Shown: piece after piece, positions 43,896 through 54,734 of the stretch
Layout: every line of letters begins with the position of its first letter
How positions within the stretch are numbered: the first letter of the stretch is position 1
Origin: Coccinella septempunctata
Lineage: Eukaryota; Arthropoda; Insecta; Coleoptera; Coccinellidae
Direction of reading: 5' to 3'
NCBI RefSeq assembly: GCF_907165205.1
Contig: NC_058189.1
Location: forward strand, 39,086,270-39,150,269
Length of the DNA stretch: 64,000 nucleotides
The notes under the pieces: model-generated
The model's database searches: none
Told to the model about the DNA's origin: nothing
The model's input: only the letters and a program-made list of their open reading frames with translations
Made by a program: the position numbers and the translations under genes

Positions 43896-44389
43896 CTGTC
43901 CGATAATGTAGTATATTGAGATATTGAGGACGCCTGCCTTTTTTTAGTAACCGAATCAAAATTTGCCAAATTCATGTTTTACACTTGAATATCCAGATGA
44001 TATGTATAATATCAAAATATCAGATTTCCTGATATAGGATTTGTAGAGATCATCCCTTTGCAAAAGCCCATGTCCGATGGAACAGTATTTTGAGAGTTTG
44101 AGGGCATCTGCCTTCTCTCAGCAACCGAATTGATGTCCGTTAATTTCATGTTTTACTCTTGAATATCTAAATGATATAATTATGTGATATCAAAATTTCT
44201 GCCTTCCCGAAATGGTTCCTTGACTCTTTTGCCATCATTCAGTTCGATGCCATGTCCGATAACGTAGTATTTTGAGCATTTCAGGACATCGGCTTTCTTT
44301 TAGCAACCGAATTAATGTCGGACAATTTCATGTTTTACTCTTGAATATCCAAATGATATATCAAAATGTCAGCCTTCCTGAAACGGTTT
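43896..44389 (+). repeat. Three diverged tandem units of about 175 bp
   Basis: Units start TGTCCGAT(A/G) at about 43896, 44069 and 44250. Each has a GAGG(A/G)C-type block, CAACCGAATT, AATTTCATGTTTTAC, TTGAATATC and GATATATCAAAAT. A related dispersed copy is at 30679-30790. Confidence 0.7.
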
Positions 44390-44395
44390 AAAATT

Positions 44396-44629
44396 TCACT
44401 TTTTTTTCTTCATAAAAATGGTGTCTGCCGTACATTTAGCAATGGTCAAACCATCTGCCAAAAAATTCATATTCTCAATTGTGTTCCAGAGTAGATGCAA
44501 CAAAAATAAATCGTCCTTGAATGACTGCAAATTCATCATTTCAATCTGTGAAGGTGCACTACGCCCTAAGGAAAGCAATGTCTTCCAGCTGGCAGTGATG
44601 TCGTTTTCTGTTCGAATGAGTTCAAACAA
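44396..44629 (-). other. Unrecognised 77-codon open frame
   Basis: The minus strand reads IRTENDITASWKTLLSLG, MMNLQSFKDDLFLLHLLW and NFLADGLTIAKCTADTIF before the stop region. The composition is protein-like, and the same frame continues upstream with two stops. It could be a remnant of a transposase or of a host exon. I do not recognise a family and do not assign a function. Confidence 0.25.
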
Positions 44630-44774
44630 TCATATATTGAGGAATAAGCCTAATATTCTTTCTCATAAATCTCTATATGTTTTCTTTAATTTCACGAAGT
44701 TCAAAAAAGTATTCCTGTTCATTCAGCAACATATCTAGTTCATCCCAAAAATTATAATCTTATTTGCTTTTCAG

Positions 44775-44982
44775 GATTAAAACAGATTCAGCAATAGGAA
44801 ACAACATGACTTATGGAAATGGTGATCAAGCTGAAATTGGGTGTCGTAGAAGTTCACAAGCAAACTCTTTGCCTGATCATTCAGCTCCACGGACGTCGAT
44901 TGATAAAATCAACCGATCGATTTCATCCAATCAAAGAAGAAAGTCCAGCGGAGTAAAGAAAGAACCTTGGCACTTTTCTTGA
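44775..44982 (+). CDS. Terminal exon of caspase-like host gene
   Basis: The acceptor TTGCTTTTCAG precedes a G that completes the AG left over from the exon ending at 11356. The frame then runs open to TGA at 44980-44982. The product is polar and probably disordered (SAIGNNMTYGNGDQAEIG, SIDKINRSISSNQRR) and ends KKEPWHFS. It has no known domain. The in-frame junction, good acceptor and stop support a real last exon, though chance phase agreement (1 in 3) is possible. AATAAA near 45370 is a candidate polyadenylation signal. It lies 33 kb beyond the previous exon, so additional exons could be hidden in between. Confidence 0.5.
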
Positions 44983-46262
44983 ATGATATATCTCTAGTCA
45001 GTATTCATCTTATTATTCTTATTCAACGTATGGTGTCCATCAATGATGTTTCTGTAATCAATTTTTATCAAATTACTCAAACAAACAAATTATAATTCGA
45101 TATAATTTCAATGAAGATTTTTATATTTATTTATTATTTCAATTTACTGAGATCCTTGCCTTTGATGTTTTTTGCCCAGAGATGCAACCCAATCCAGATG
45201 ATTTCTTTTTTCGCAATTCAATCCTTCTCAGCACTAAATCCACATTTAGCTGAATATGAAGATTGAAAGGGTAACAATAGTTTTCTTGCACATTTCGCAT
45301 TTCGCTGAATTTGGGTAGGTATTCGATTTCTGTTTCCTCACAAAGCTATGCAATTGCTTCTTTAATATTGAATAAAGTTTCAACTGATTCATCATTTTGT
45401 TTTTTTGCGAATTTTTCTTGATACTGCATATATGCAGTGATTTTTGCGTGCTAAACCTGAATTGAAGTATCTGTTACATAATAGTCGATTGTAAGGTATT
45501 TGTGAGTAATTTACAGAATATCCGAAAATCTGAATATATTGAATAATCCACTTCAGGGCCGTCGCTAGCCAAACTGGCGCCCTAATATGGGTAGGCTGAA
45601 TCCGTTTTATCATTATCGAAAATGAAATAGAAAACCAAGAAGAGAAAATTCAATATTGATCACTAACGAAATTGCGGTAAGTCATATCTACATTGTATTA
45701 TAAATGAACAAGCTGTACCCGCCCGCTTCGCAGGACAAATTTTTCAAATTCTTCCTCCAACACGAAGGAGAATACCTACATATAACCTACTTGATAGGAC
45801 TCAAATAATGCGTCCTCTAAAAAATGCCTCGACGAATTTCACTCCTATTCCATCTGTAGATGAATGATCTTTTACATATATCTAACGTCAACCATATTTT
45901 GTAATCTCGCAATATTTTTGGAACAATTGATCTAAAATTTGCCTTAAGAGGTAGGTAGTCTTGACAAATTGACCGTTTTCTAGTAATTTGAGTTTAAAGA
46001 TGGGCATGTTCTCCTTCCGAAAGTACAACTACAACAAGTTGAACAAAAAATCTTGAACAGTACCTACGGTCGAAAGTAAAAGTAAAAACGAACAGATCTA
46101 TTTAGAGTTGAATTTCTTGGGAAAGATTTAGTTTTTGTTGATAAATCAATAGTTAAAGAGTATTATTTTCATACGCAATATCTAGAGAAAAACTGAGAAC
46201 ACTACAGAAAAGAGTTACTTCGTCGAGAACTACCCTTTGTGATTTCGAAAAAAGATTCATAA
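44983..46262 (+). other. 3' flank of host gene, no further gene seen
   Basis: AT-rich. CTGTACCCGCCCGCTTCGCAGG at about 45713 is locally GC-rich and looks like a worn repeat end, but no family was assigned. Confidence 0.4.
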
Positions 46263-46616
46263 CCCTAATAGCACACAACGTCCTTGGGACGTCCAATTCA
46301 TGTCCATTTAACGTCGGAACGTCCATGTACTTGATTTGTATGTCCTTTGGACGTCCGTTTCCGGACAGTTTTAAGACGTCCAAGATGGATATCCATTGTT
46401 AGTCCAATTTATGTACAATGTCCGTATCGGATATCCATTGGATGCCCGTGATGGACATAATACGGACCATATGACACATGTCCGTATCATGTAGTCCCAA
46501 AATGGTCCCTGACCGACTTGATACATGCAATGTCAAATATATGTCCTTACTGGATATCCATTAGTTGTCCGAGATGAACATAGTACGGACCATATAACTT
46601 TTCATATATATATATA

Positions 46617-47115
46617 TTACATGGTCCGTATAACGTCCATCACGGACACCTAGTGGATATCCGGTAGGGACATCTTTTGAATGTCCATACCGGATATTCA
46701 CTAGGAGTCCGTAATGGACGTAATATGGACTAAATAACATGTATATATTACATGGTCCGTATAACGTCCATGACGGACACCTATTGGATATCCGGTAGGG
46801 ACATCTTTTGAATGTCCATACCGGATATTCACTAGGAGTCCGTCATGGACGTAATATGGACTGAATAACATGTATATATTACATGGTCCGTATAAGGTCC
46901 ATGACGGACACCTATTGGATATCCGGTAGGGACATCTTTTGAATGTCCATACCGGATATTCACTAGGAGTCCGTAAGGGACGTAATATGGACCAAATAAC
47001 ATGTATATGTTACATGGTCCTTATAACGTCCATCAAGGACACCTAGTGGATATCCGGTAGGGACATCTTTTGAATGTCCATACCGGATATTCACTAGGAG
47101 TCCGTAATATGGACC
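46617..47115. repeat. Four tandem, self-palindromic 130-bp units
   Basis: Each unit runs ACATGGTCCGTATAACGTCC, CACGGACACCTAGTGGATAT, CCGGTAGGGACATCTTTTGA, then ATGTCCATACCGGATATTCA, CTAGGAGTCCGTAATGGACG, TAATATGGAC. The second half is an imperfect reverse complement of the first, so every unit can fold into a hairpin. Units start at about 46619, 46750, 46880 and 47011. The units are very alike, which suggests recent amplification. Confidence 0.85.
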
Positions 47116-47400
47116 AAATAATACATACATGTATATCAATGAACACCAAAATTTAATATTATTTTTCACTAAACTCCATTTTTCCGCTTTGTAGTATATG
47201 AATATCTTATGAATATTATATTATGTATAACGTTATGATGAACGAAGACTAAATACTTGAGTAATTACTATTATAAAATAATCTATATTTGAGTTTCAAG
47301 ACTTCAGTTTTTATTATATGGTATTTCTGTATTAATCGACTACTATTCCATAAATCAGTTAACAATACAATGAATATGTTCCTACAAGTAGGTATATCGT

Positions 47401-47486
47401 ATGGTCTCGGTAGCTAGGACGGTTGCACCGAAGACTCAGTAATGCGGTGTCCCCACGTACTCGCGAGTTCGAATCCGGGCCAAGTG
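47401..47486 (+). ncRNA. tRNA-like segment in palindromic element copy 2
   Basis: GGTAGCTAGGACGGTTGCA (A-box-like) and GAGTTCGAATCCGGGCC (B-box-like) are about 45-50 bases apart, as in tRNA genes. The anticodon and acceptor stems do not pair convincingly. Probably a tRNA-derived relic or a pol III promoter carried by the element; conserved with 42281-42370. Confidence 0.42.
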
Positions 47487-47834
47487 TAAAAACTTTCTAG
47501 TAAGTATGGATGAAAATGAGAACAACACAGAAAAAATAATATCTGCGTCTGAGTGTAAGACACCCAATGTCTAGGACATAAAATTCTAATAGATAGGATA
47601 GCCAACGTCGTGGTAAATTTTTGTACCGTTGAGATTGCTAATGATGGTCCCAACGGGATATCCATTGGACGTCCGCGATGGACGTCCGAATTCTGTTCAA
47701 AGTTGTGACATTTGTACGTCCCTCGGATGTCCATAGAACGTCCATTGTACCAGAAATGGACGTCCCATGGATGTCCGTAATGTCCGAAGAGGACGTCCTA
47801 TGGATGTCCATAGGACTACTTTGTGCTATTAGGG

Positions 47835-49197
47835 AATCAAATAACATTATTTTCTATCTTCAAATAAAACCCACTTTTGGAATCTTTCATTTCGGTTATG
47901 TGAGTTATGCAAGATAAACTGATTATTGTTGCATACCTTCACCCACTTCAAGATGCTGACAGGATTGTAGTACCTTTAATGATCGGTTTATCACATAAAG
48001 AGCCTTTATTTGGTGTTTTATCATAACCAAAAATATTTCCGATAGGTTTGTACGATTCGCTGCAAAATAACTTGGTCGTGTTTGTCGGCGTATTGCGGTC
48101 GTTTTTTTGGGTTGAGCCCCACGCCTCACGATTACGAAATAAGGATAAAATAGCGAATTTAATGCAAGTAAGGAAAACTCTTTGATCATTGTCATAACCA
48201 ATAGATGGAGATAATGGGCCTTATAGACATCGCCCTTCAGGCATTTATCCGAACTCCGAAGCAGCACCTTCATCTAATTTCTAGTCAAAATTTTCATTAA
48301 TTCAACCTGCCATATTTCGTGGAATATTCGTTGGAAGAATATGCTGTAAAGGGTATTTTTTATCAGGAATAAATGCCGAAAATTAAAGCAACATTTATTT
48401 GTATATTAATTCATTTTATTATACCACATTTCGAATCAAATTTACTCTGCTGAAACTGATCCTCCGGTGTTAGTTTATGACATTCTTTTTCATAGATTTT
48501 TTCCAGCTTTAAAAAAATTGTGTTTGAACATTTTTCTCCAACTCTTATGTAGTTTGTAATTTACTCAGAAATGAAGGGGATCATTCCGACGCTTTTTACT
48601 CGTATTGAAAATTTGCCTCTCAAGATTCTTCTTCTTCTTCTTTTTTTCCCAAACTGTCACGTTGGGGAGCCTTGGGCTCGTCCATTGGACATGCACCCAC
48701 TCACCCAGTATCATATGTCAAAAACGTTCGGTGTTTACACTATGATTTTCATCATGGACTATGATTTTTATAGTCTAAGGATAAACGGAAAACCTCTTTT
48801 TCGTCATTTTCTTGATTTGACTTGAACGGACTCATTTGGCAGACGACAAATATGAAACATGAAACATGAAAAAGTAAATTGAACCCAAATAAAGAGCACC
48901 TATCAACCTGAACAAAATCGCAATCGCAACTTTCCAACAACACCCAAAAAGAAGAAAAATACATATAAATTACATAAACAGCAAATTCACTTTGACACTT
49001 TTGATTTAAACACGAAGACACTTGCGCTATCGCTCGCCTTAGGCTATGGCCATACACTAAACTCACGTTCAGAAGCTTCCTTTAGTGTCATTTTTAGTAG
49101 GATTAAAGAAAGCTTTAAAATTGAAGCGACTTTACGTTTGATTGTGAAACCGGCCGTTGTAGGTGTACCAAAGATGTCTAAAACACTGGTGTGTGCA
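47835..49197 (+). other. Spacer, includes a dispersed repeat and a GAA-type tail
   Basis: 48301-48445 is related to 52023-52196. TTCTTCTTCTTCTTC at about 48627 could be the minus-strand tail of an RTE-like insertion, but no RT coding was readable next to it. No gene seen. Confidence 0.4.
48301..48445 (+). repeat. Dispersed repeat copy 1
   Basis: Words such as CAACCTGC, ATTCGTTGGAAGAATATG, TCAGGAATAAATGCCGAA, CATTTATTTGTATATTAATT and TTTCGAATCAAATTT recur in order at 52023-52196. Confidence 0.6.
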
Positions 49198-49205
49198 CTT
49201 GTCAC
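49198..49205. repeat. Target-site duplication CTTGTCAC (left)
   Basis: Eight bases directly left of the second P-like element; the identical CTTGTCAC follows at 50788-50795. Confidence 0.88.
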
Positions 49206-49474
49206 CAAAGATTATAGAGAAGGAAGATGGGAAACGAAGCGACTACACTTGCGTGAGCGCCGCCTGGTGCTTCCGTTGTGTATTAAAATACTAAGACTGG
49301 TTAAAATATTTATTCAAGGGCCATTTGGCATTTCATGGAGATATTTCAACATGGCCGTTTTGTTTACGTTTTGATTTTCGTGAACCGCTCGTTCAACTCG
49401 CTCGTTCTAGTCACCTTATTTCAATGTTATTTGTGTATATAGTGAAAACTTCAAAATCACAGATTTTTCTCAAA

Positions 49475-50220
49475 ATGTAGTATGGAAAATATTGTATGGT
49501 GAAGAACTGTTGAAACTGCCGTTTGGGATTCTCCGAATATAAGTTTTTTGAATTTACCAAAGAAAATGGAATTGTAAGTATTGAAACTAGTACCATGTGA
49601 CTCGGATGTTGATTGATTTTTATTTTCAGTGTTCTGAAGTGGATAGAATTTTCCGGGCGTCAAGACATTGACTTGAGTAAAAGCTACACCATGTGCAGTG
49701 AACATTCTACCAAAGAGTTAGGTTCTATAATCTATAATCTTTGCATTTTACTTAAAGTCAATTTGAATCTTTTCATCCACGCAAGTTGCTGTATGCAGGA
49801 AGCATCCCATGCATGAAAGGGCCACCAAAGGAACCACATGTGATGGAGGGCGAGCAGTTTGAAACTGATACATCGAAAACTGATGGTAAGTCTTCCTAGA
49901 TATCTGCAATGCATAACTGAATTCATTACTCATTTATCATATATTGAATGCATATCTTTTTATATGCAGGAAGCATTCCGTTCATGGAGGGGTCACATTA
50001 AATGGAAAGCAAGCAGATTGAAAGTGTTACGACAAATACTGATGGTAAGTCATCCTAGATATCTGTGACAAAAATAATTCAATGAATTATCATCTTATAT
50101 ATGAGAAAATTTATGCAATATATTGAATTAATTGTTTTATTATGAAAGTAGATTACAAGTACTTCCCCTTTTTCAGATATTCTTTCGAGTGTACCTGAAA
50201 GAAGTTCCCACACTCTGTAG
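49475..50220 (+). pseudogene. THAP-like N-terminal exons of P-like transposase
   Basis: Exon 1 (49475-49573) starts at an ATG and includes YCMV(K)NC-type cysteines and ISFLNLPKKME, but it has a TAG as second codon, a second stop, and a frame change. Exon 2 (49630-49721) gives VLKWIEFSGRQDIDLSKSYT and MCSEHSTKEL, whose C-S-E-H supplies the remaining THAP zinc ligands. Exon 3 (49799-49885) gives SIPCMKGPPKEPHVMEGEQF. Exon 4 (from 50177) reads ILSSVPERSSHTL and a TAG at 50218. All junction phases agree (2/1, 1/2, 1/2). Exon 3 has a second, diverged copy at 49970-50044. The donor after exon 2 (AG/gttcta) is weak. DNA-binding is the expected role of the THAP part; no catalytic part remains. Confidence 0.65.
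49970..50044 (+). pseudogene. Duplicated mini-exon with splice sites
   Basis: It begins after TATATGCAG and ends at GATG/gtaagt, as exon 3 does at 49799-49885. The intron downstream of both copies begins gtaagt(c)(t/a)tcctagatatctg, so exon and flanking intron were duplicated together. The second copy has an in-frame TAA after SIPFMEGSH. Confidence 0.6.
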
Positions 50221-50363
50221 AGTACTTCCATTTCTGATAAAAATTGTACAAATTCAACAAATTCTATTGCTTCAAAAAAATTTATTGCATGGAAATAAGA
50301 ACATTGATATATAATATTCAATATGTACTTTTGTATCCTTTATTCAAAGCCGTATTATTTGTA

Positions 50364-50456
50364 TACAGGTGTTTTCAAAGGTGAGAATTTCAACACAAAT
50401 ATTCTCACCAGTTGTACATGTCAAAAAAAACCTCACCTTTAAATATACCCTGTAAA
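50364..50456. mobile_element. 93-bp MITE inside P-like copy 2
   Basis: TACAGGTGTTTTCAAAGGTGAG is mirrored by CCTCACCTTTAAATATACCCTGTA. An inner inverted pair (GTGAGAAT.../ATTCTCAC) is also present. A TA dinucleotide is at both edges. Copy 1 lacks it at the corresponding position, so it seems to have inserted into this copy. Confidence 0.55.
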
Positions 50457-50561
50457 ATCTTCAATTCTGTCATATTTTTTTATAAATTTCGAATAAAAAT
50501 ATAGCAAATCTAACAGAGTATTTCATTAATATTAATTGATTCAAAACAATGTTTACATAAA

Positions 50562-50622
50562 AAAAACATCCTGATCACGAAACAAAGCCCTGGTTTTGTG
50601 TTGTCGCTCAGGATGTTTTTTT
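50562..50622. repeat. Subterminal hairpin in P-like copy 2
   Basis: AACATCCTGA...TCAGGATGTT arms with an inner ACGAAACA/TGTTTTGT-like pair. The same hairpin, less perfect, is at 22894-22956. Confidence 0.62.
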
Positions 50623-50795
50623 CTGGTCTCGACTAAGTCGATATTCGAATCCAATACAAGGAATAAAATTCGAATTTCGCGCCCTTAAATTATAAAGCAG
50701 ACAACTGTAACACAGGCCCAAAGTGTAGTCGGTTTTTATTACTAGAGATATAGGGTCGTTTTCCATCTTCCTACTCTATAATCTTTGCTTGTCAC

Positions 50796-52358
50796 TTTTT
50801 GCAAGCATCAACATTTCAGAAAATCGGGGATATGGGATCAGTTTCGTGTCGGCGCCACCATGTCATTTGCTTCGTTTTATCCTTTTTCTATCAAAGGAAG
50901 TCCAAGATACTCTCTCGTTTTATTTTGTTTTGCGTTGATATCGAATATCGATCAACGAGTGCAAAATATGAACTGGCCCATTTTGTCAGCTGTTAAGGAA
51001 TATTTGTGATTTGCAGTTCAATTTTCGTTGTAAAAACAAATTTGTCAACATTTCAACACTACCGAATAAGGGTTCAAAGGAGTATTTACTGTTCTTCTTC
51101 AAGATAATTTCCGTTTGACAACTTGAATTCGTGAGGGGGATAATTCAATATGATTTTAATAAAACACAATTGATTGGTCAAACGTCCAATATATTCAGTT
51201 GATAGAAAGGTAATTTTCACTATATCTATTCAGGAAGAATATTTGAAGAACAAACTCGAATAGATTCATCAATTTCTGATTCTCAATACATGCTCACAAT
51301 TCACATTACGTATTTCCAATACAGTTTCTTTGAAATATTGCTGAAGTTGCCATAAAACTTAGCTATATCCTTCCCGAATGTTCTTTCATCTGATTTTTTC
51401 TGCCTCAAATTCCAACAACACCGAATTATTAACTGTAGTTCTTGATTGTCCATACAGAAACCTGAACTTACTGAACGACATGTTGAATAAATGAATGTTC
51501 TACACCCCTTTCTCGAAACTAATACATTTTCACACACCAATAATCGCTTATAAATACAACATATTCGTTAGTCGTAGGAAAGTATTCAAATTATTTTCAA
51601 ATATCAATTGACAATGCTCTGTCAAATTCTAAGCAGCGCTACCTACAGTGGGAAAAACGAAATTGGTCCGATATCCCCACGAAATTAAAAACAATATCGA
51701 ATCAGTGAATACACCAGAGTTTTAGACATCTTAGGTGTACCGCAAAGGTTTATCCATAGATATAACCCCAAGTGTTTGGTCTATGGGTCCGCCTCAAGAG
51801 GTAAACCTCGGCTTCTGTGCCACTTCATCCGATGAAACTCCAAAGACATGGAGAAAGGGTCTCTGTCCAAAGATGTGTGGGCCACAGAACACAAATTCAA
51901 ATTTCGAAATTTCTCGAGAACAAACGACACACTCGAACTGAAAATATCGATATATCGATATTTTTTCAACAACCCTAATTGAGACTCACCCTTGCATTAA
52001 TTACTCGCCAAAATATGAAACTTTTCAACCTGCAATATCTCGCGAACTATTCGTTGAAGGAAGATGGTGCGGAGAGCATTTTTCGTCAGGAATAAATGCC
52101 GAAGATGAAGGTCATATTCATTTGTATATTGATTCATTTCAAGACAGTCTAAAGAACACTTCAAATAGAGCATATTTTCGAATCAAATTTGAAATGTTAA
52201 AATTGATTATTGTGGGTTATCCTTGAGAGATGAATATATGGAATAGGGCATCGCGGACTTTTTTTATGGAAATTCCTGATATCTACAAAATTCTAGTTGG
52301 TAATTTTTCCCTATCTCTTATAGTTTTCTCAACGACTCCTTCCGACATTTTCAATAAT
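50796..52358 (+). other. Spacer with dispersed repeat copy
   Basis: No gene recognised. 52023-52196 is a dispersed repeat related to 48301-48445. The rest is AT-rich without clear frames. Confidence 0.4.
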
Positions 52359-52360
52359 TA

Positions 52361-54734
52361 GAGTCATTCGGGGTAACTGAGCGCAGAGGGTAAGTGTGCG
52401 TAGTGCGTATATCTCGACTATGCAATGTATAAAAGAGGGGTTCATTTGGGTGAAGCAAGGGCGCAGAATCGCCAAATTAGTTTTTCATAGGAGTGCGCTG
52501 TGCGACGTTTCGTTAACTTTTTATTTGCAATCAATCAAATTCACTAGTTTTCTTGTTAATTTTTAGCAATTCTGCCAGGTCAAAGTTCTGAGTCCAACAG
52601 TTTTAAACAATATTTTATTCGATCATGTGCATATTAATCTAAATATATAATAAAAAATTTTAGGTTCTCTTGGCTGCTCAACTCTATAAGAACGTCAATT
52701 TAAATTTTGGCTTACTGGGGAAAGTGTGCGCATAGATTCATTATATGGGCATTAGTTCATAGTGGGGAATAAATTATGACATTGTTGATTTTCTTGGTTA
52801 AGACTTGATCAATATTGTCCTATTTGTTCATAAAAATATGAAGAGCCACCAACAGGGGAATGTATCAAGTGTTGTGTTCACCAGGAATGGTAGCACGAAC
52901 AGCGGTGGTCCTGAAGCTGAGTTCACCTCCTGCGACAGTAGGTATTAGGAGTATAGTTAGTATTATACGAAGCGCCTTTCACACATGCGGGAAAATCCTC
53001 ATTTTCCTTGATAACTCGTAGAACTTAAAATGTCCCTGCTGGTTCAAGGTCTTTCGGTAATGGTTTCAAGCTCAAGAGTTTTTCAACAAATTTGCAAATA
53101 GACACGTCATATTGTGCTCTATCTGTTGAATTGAAGAGCACTGTCTTCTTCTATTATGGACCTTTCAGGAATTTTTACATCATACAAAAATGACCAGGTA
53201 TTATTGGGTGCACTTTTGATTGTGTCAAGCGTCAAGCATTGGATTATTTTGGAGAAATCTTCTGGATTACTCAGTATCTATCTGCAGCTTCGTAATCAAA
53301 TATTTGTTTGTTTTTCTTCTTGATCGAACAAATTCGAGAATCAGATTAATTCCAGTTTTCAGAGGTCTTTCCCTAGCTGTAGCTAATATATTAAGGCAGT
53401 TTAAACGGTAATTCCGTGCAATTTTTCAGGAACTGCAACGTCTTCGGTAAATCCATGGATAGCTTTACTAACAATGTTTACTTGAAACAATATGTCGTAC
53501 CAAGCCATCATCGTAACTATGAACTCAAATAGCTCCCCATGTCGAACTAAAGACAAGGCCTCTGATACTGAGTCATTTATTTCTTCAGGAAGCAGGAAGA
53601 TTCAAAAACAGCATCATGAACTTAAGCGAAGACGAAGCGAACAGAAGCAATGCTTGAAACCCTACTGTCCTAGCGAGTTCCGCAAATTTTTTTGATGGAT
53701 GACCCTTCAATGGTCCGATATCATGTCCCATCGCTTCGTTGAGCCAGAGAGTATAACGAGTCCGAAGAAATCCAAACAAAGAAACCGATTTAACCGAAGT
53801 TTTTGCTCCGTCAACTAAATTTGAGCAGTAACAAGGTAACGACCATACATAAGGATATTTTTTGAAATTCTTGTTTGGATATGCTTTCTGACTCCCACTG
53901 TGTTAGCTCCATTTTCGTACCCTTAACCTAGATAATATTGACTTTGACATGAATTATATCATTCATGTGACAAGGAAAATGCCAGTGAGTCTCGCTCCTT
54001 AACAGTCGTTTTATAAGCCACAAAAGGCTCTCTCACATCTACGTTTTCTTCATAAATATCAACAAAACGGAATTTCATAAATAGTTGTTCAACATGGCTT
54101 ACATCAGGTGTACAGTCCAGGATGATAAATATTTAGCCGATTTCACCATTGACAAAATGTTATTGCCAAAGATTATTATCTTTGATTATTGCGTACATAC
54201 CAAAACGATTGTCCACTTGTCGCGTTTCGCGCTGGTGAAAGTAGAGGCGCTCACAGGCAGAGATCCCACCCTGTAGTACCTAACGTTCGGTGCCCCCTTC
54301 ATGGCAACGCCCGGTGCGATCGCACCGCTGGCACCGCCCTAGGACGAACAATAATAGCACGAACAATAATGCAGTGCTTGTAAAAAGGCGCTTCTGTATT
54401 GACAATAAACAGCATTTCTCTAATATTGTAACATTTTGATGACATTATTTTGTGATTTGTTTTGGTTGTGTGCTTCACTAATCACCGCGTTCACTTACCC
54501 CGTGAGGGTGCGCACACTTACCCGCAATAAGGGACATGTGAACGCAATCCGAGTTTCACTATTGAATTTTTTTTGGCGGAAAAAAAAACGTTTTTGTCTG
54601 TTTGCTTCTTGATGTTTTTTTAAAGATTAGAAAATTCTCTATCTTATGAATATGTTTTAATTTTCCTAGCTTAAACATTTGAAACAGGTATGGCTTGAAA
54701 GGCAAAAGTGCGCACAGTTGCCCCGAATGACTCT
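52361..54734 (-). mobile_element. TA-flanked TIR element, possibly pogo-like
   Basis: The left end GAGTCATTCGGGGTAACTGA is mirrored at the right by CAGTTGCCCCGAATGACTC, and TA lies just outside both. Subterminal GTGCGCAC and CTTACCCCG words recur near both ends (52721, 54508, 54703). A minus-strand frame at 53585-53779 has GHDIGPLKGHPSKKFAELAR and TVGF, which resembles the DNA-binding segment (…RHP…LARxxGF) of pogo-type transposases. The TA duplication fits the Tc1/mariner/pogo superfamily. The rest of the transposase could not be read. Confidence 0.6.
53585..53779 (-). pseudogene. Pogo-like transposase fragment (tentative)
   Basis: The minus-strand frame of 64 codons reads LWLNEAMGHDIGPLKGHPSK, then KFAELARTVGF, followed by a hydrophobic tail that no longer fits. 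In CENP-B/pogo HTH domains a W-x-x-x-F-x-x-R-H-P segment is followed by S-L-A-R-x-x-G-F, and the order here agrees. The catalytic DDE part is not recognisable, so the assignment is tentative. Confidence 0.35.

Larger units (their letters stand above)
46263..47834. mobile_element. GGACGTCC-palindrome element, copy 2
   Basis: The ends CCCTAATAGCACACAACGTC and CTTTGTGCTATTAGGG are clean inverted repeats. Subterminal blocks are dense with GGACGTCC and related words. Four tandem units of about 130 bp (46617-47115) are each near-palindromic. A further non-repetitive part (47150-47640) carries a tRNA-like segment and matches copy 1 in inverted orientation. There is no coding capacity. An AA dinucleotide flanks both sides, but a longer target duplication is not evident. 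The superfamily is unknown. Confidence 0.82.
49206..50787 (+). mobile_element. P-element-like transposon, copy 2 (non-autonomous)
   Basis: 1582 bp with 31-bp terminal inverted repeats (left CAAAGATTATAGAGAAGGAA and on; right arm mirrored with two or three changes) and the perfect 8-bp duplication CTTGTCAC. The subterminal parts match the inverted copy at 22640-24021. The interior holds a spliced reading frame starting with a THAP-like domain and short following exons with matching phases. The region that would encode the catalytic RNase H-like domain is missing. Family traits (THAP plus 31-bp TIR plus 8-bp TSD) fit P elements best; hAT is the main alternative. Confidence 0.83.

Noticed and set aside
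45713..45740. CTGTACCCGCCCGCTTCGCAGG, a GC-rich word that looked like a repeat signature
   Set aside because: No second copy in the window and no structure around it.
46617..47115. Regular repeats that could suggest a CRISPR array
   Set aside because: The units are directly adjacent palindromic 130-mers without spacers, inside a transposon with TIRs in a eukaryotic genome.
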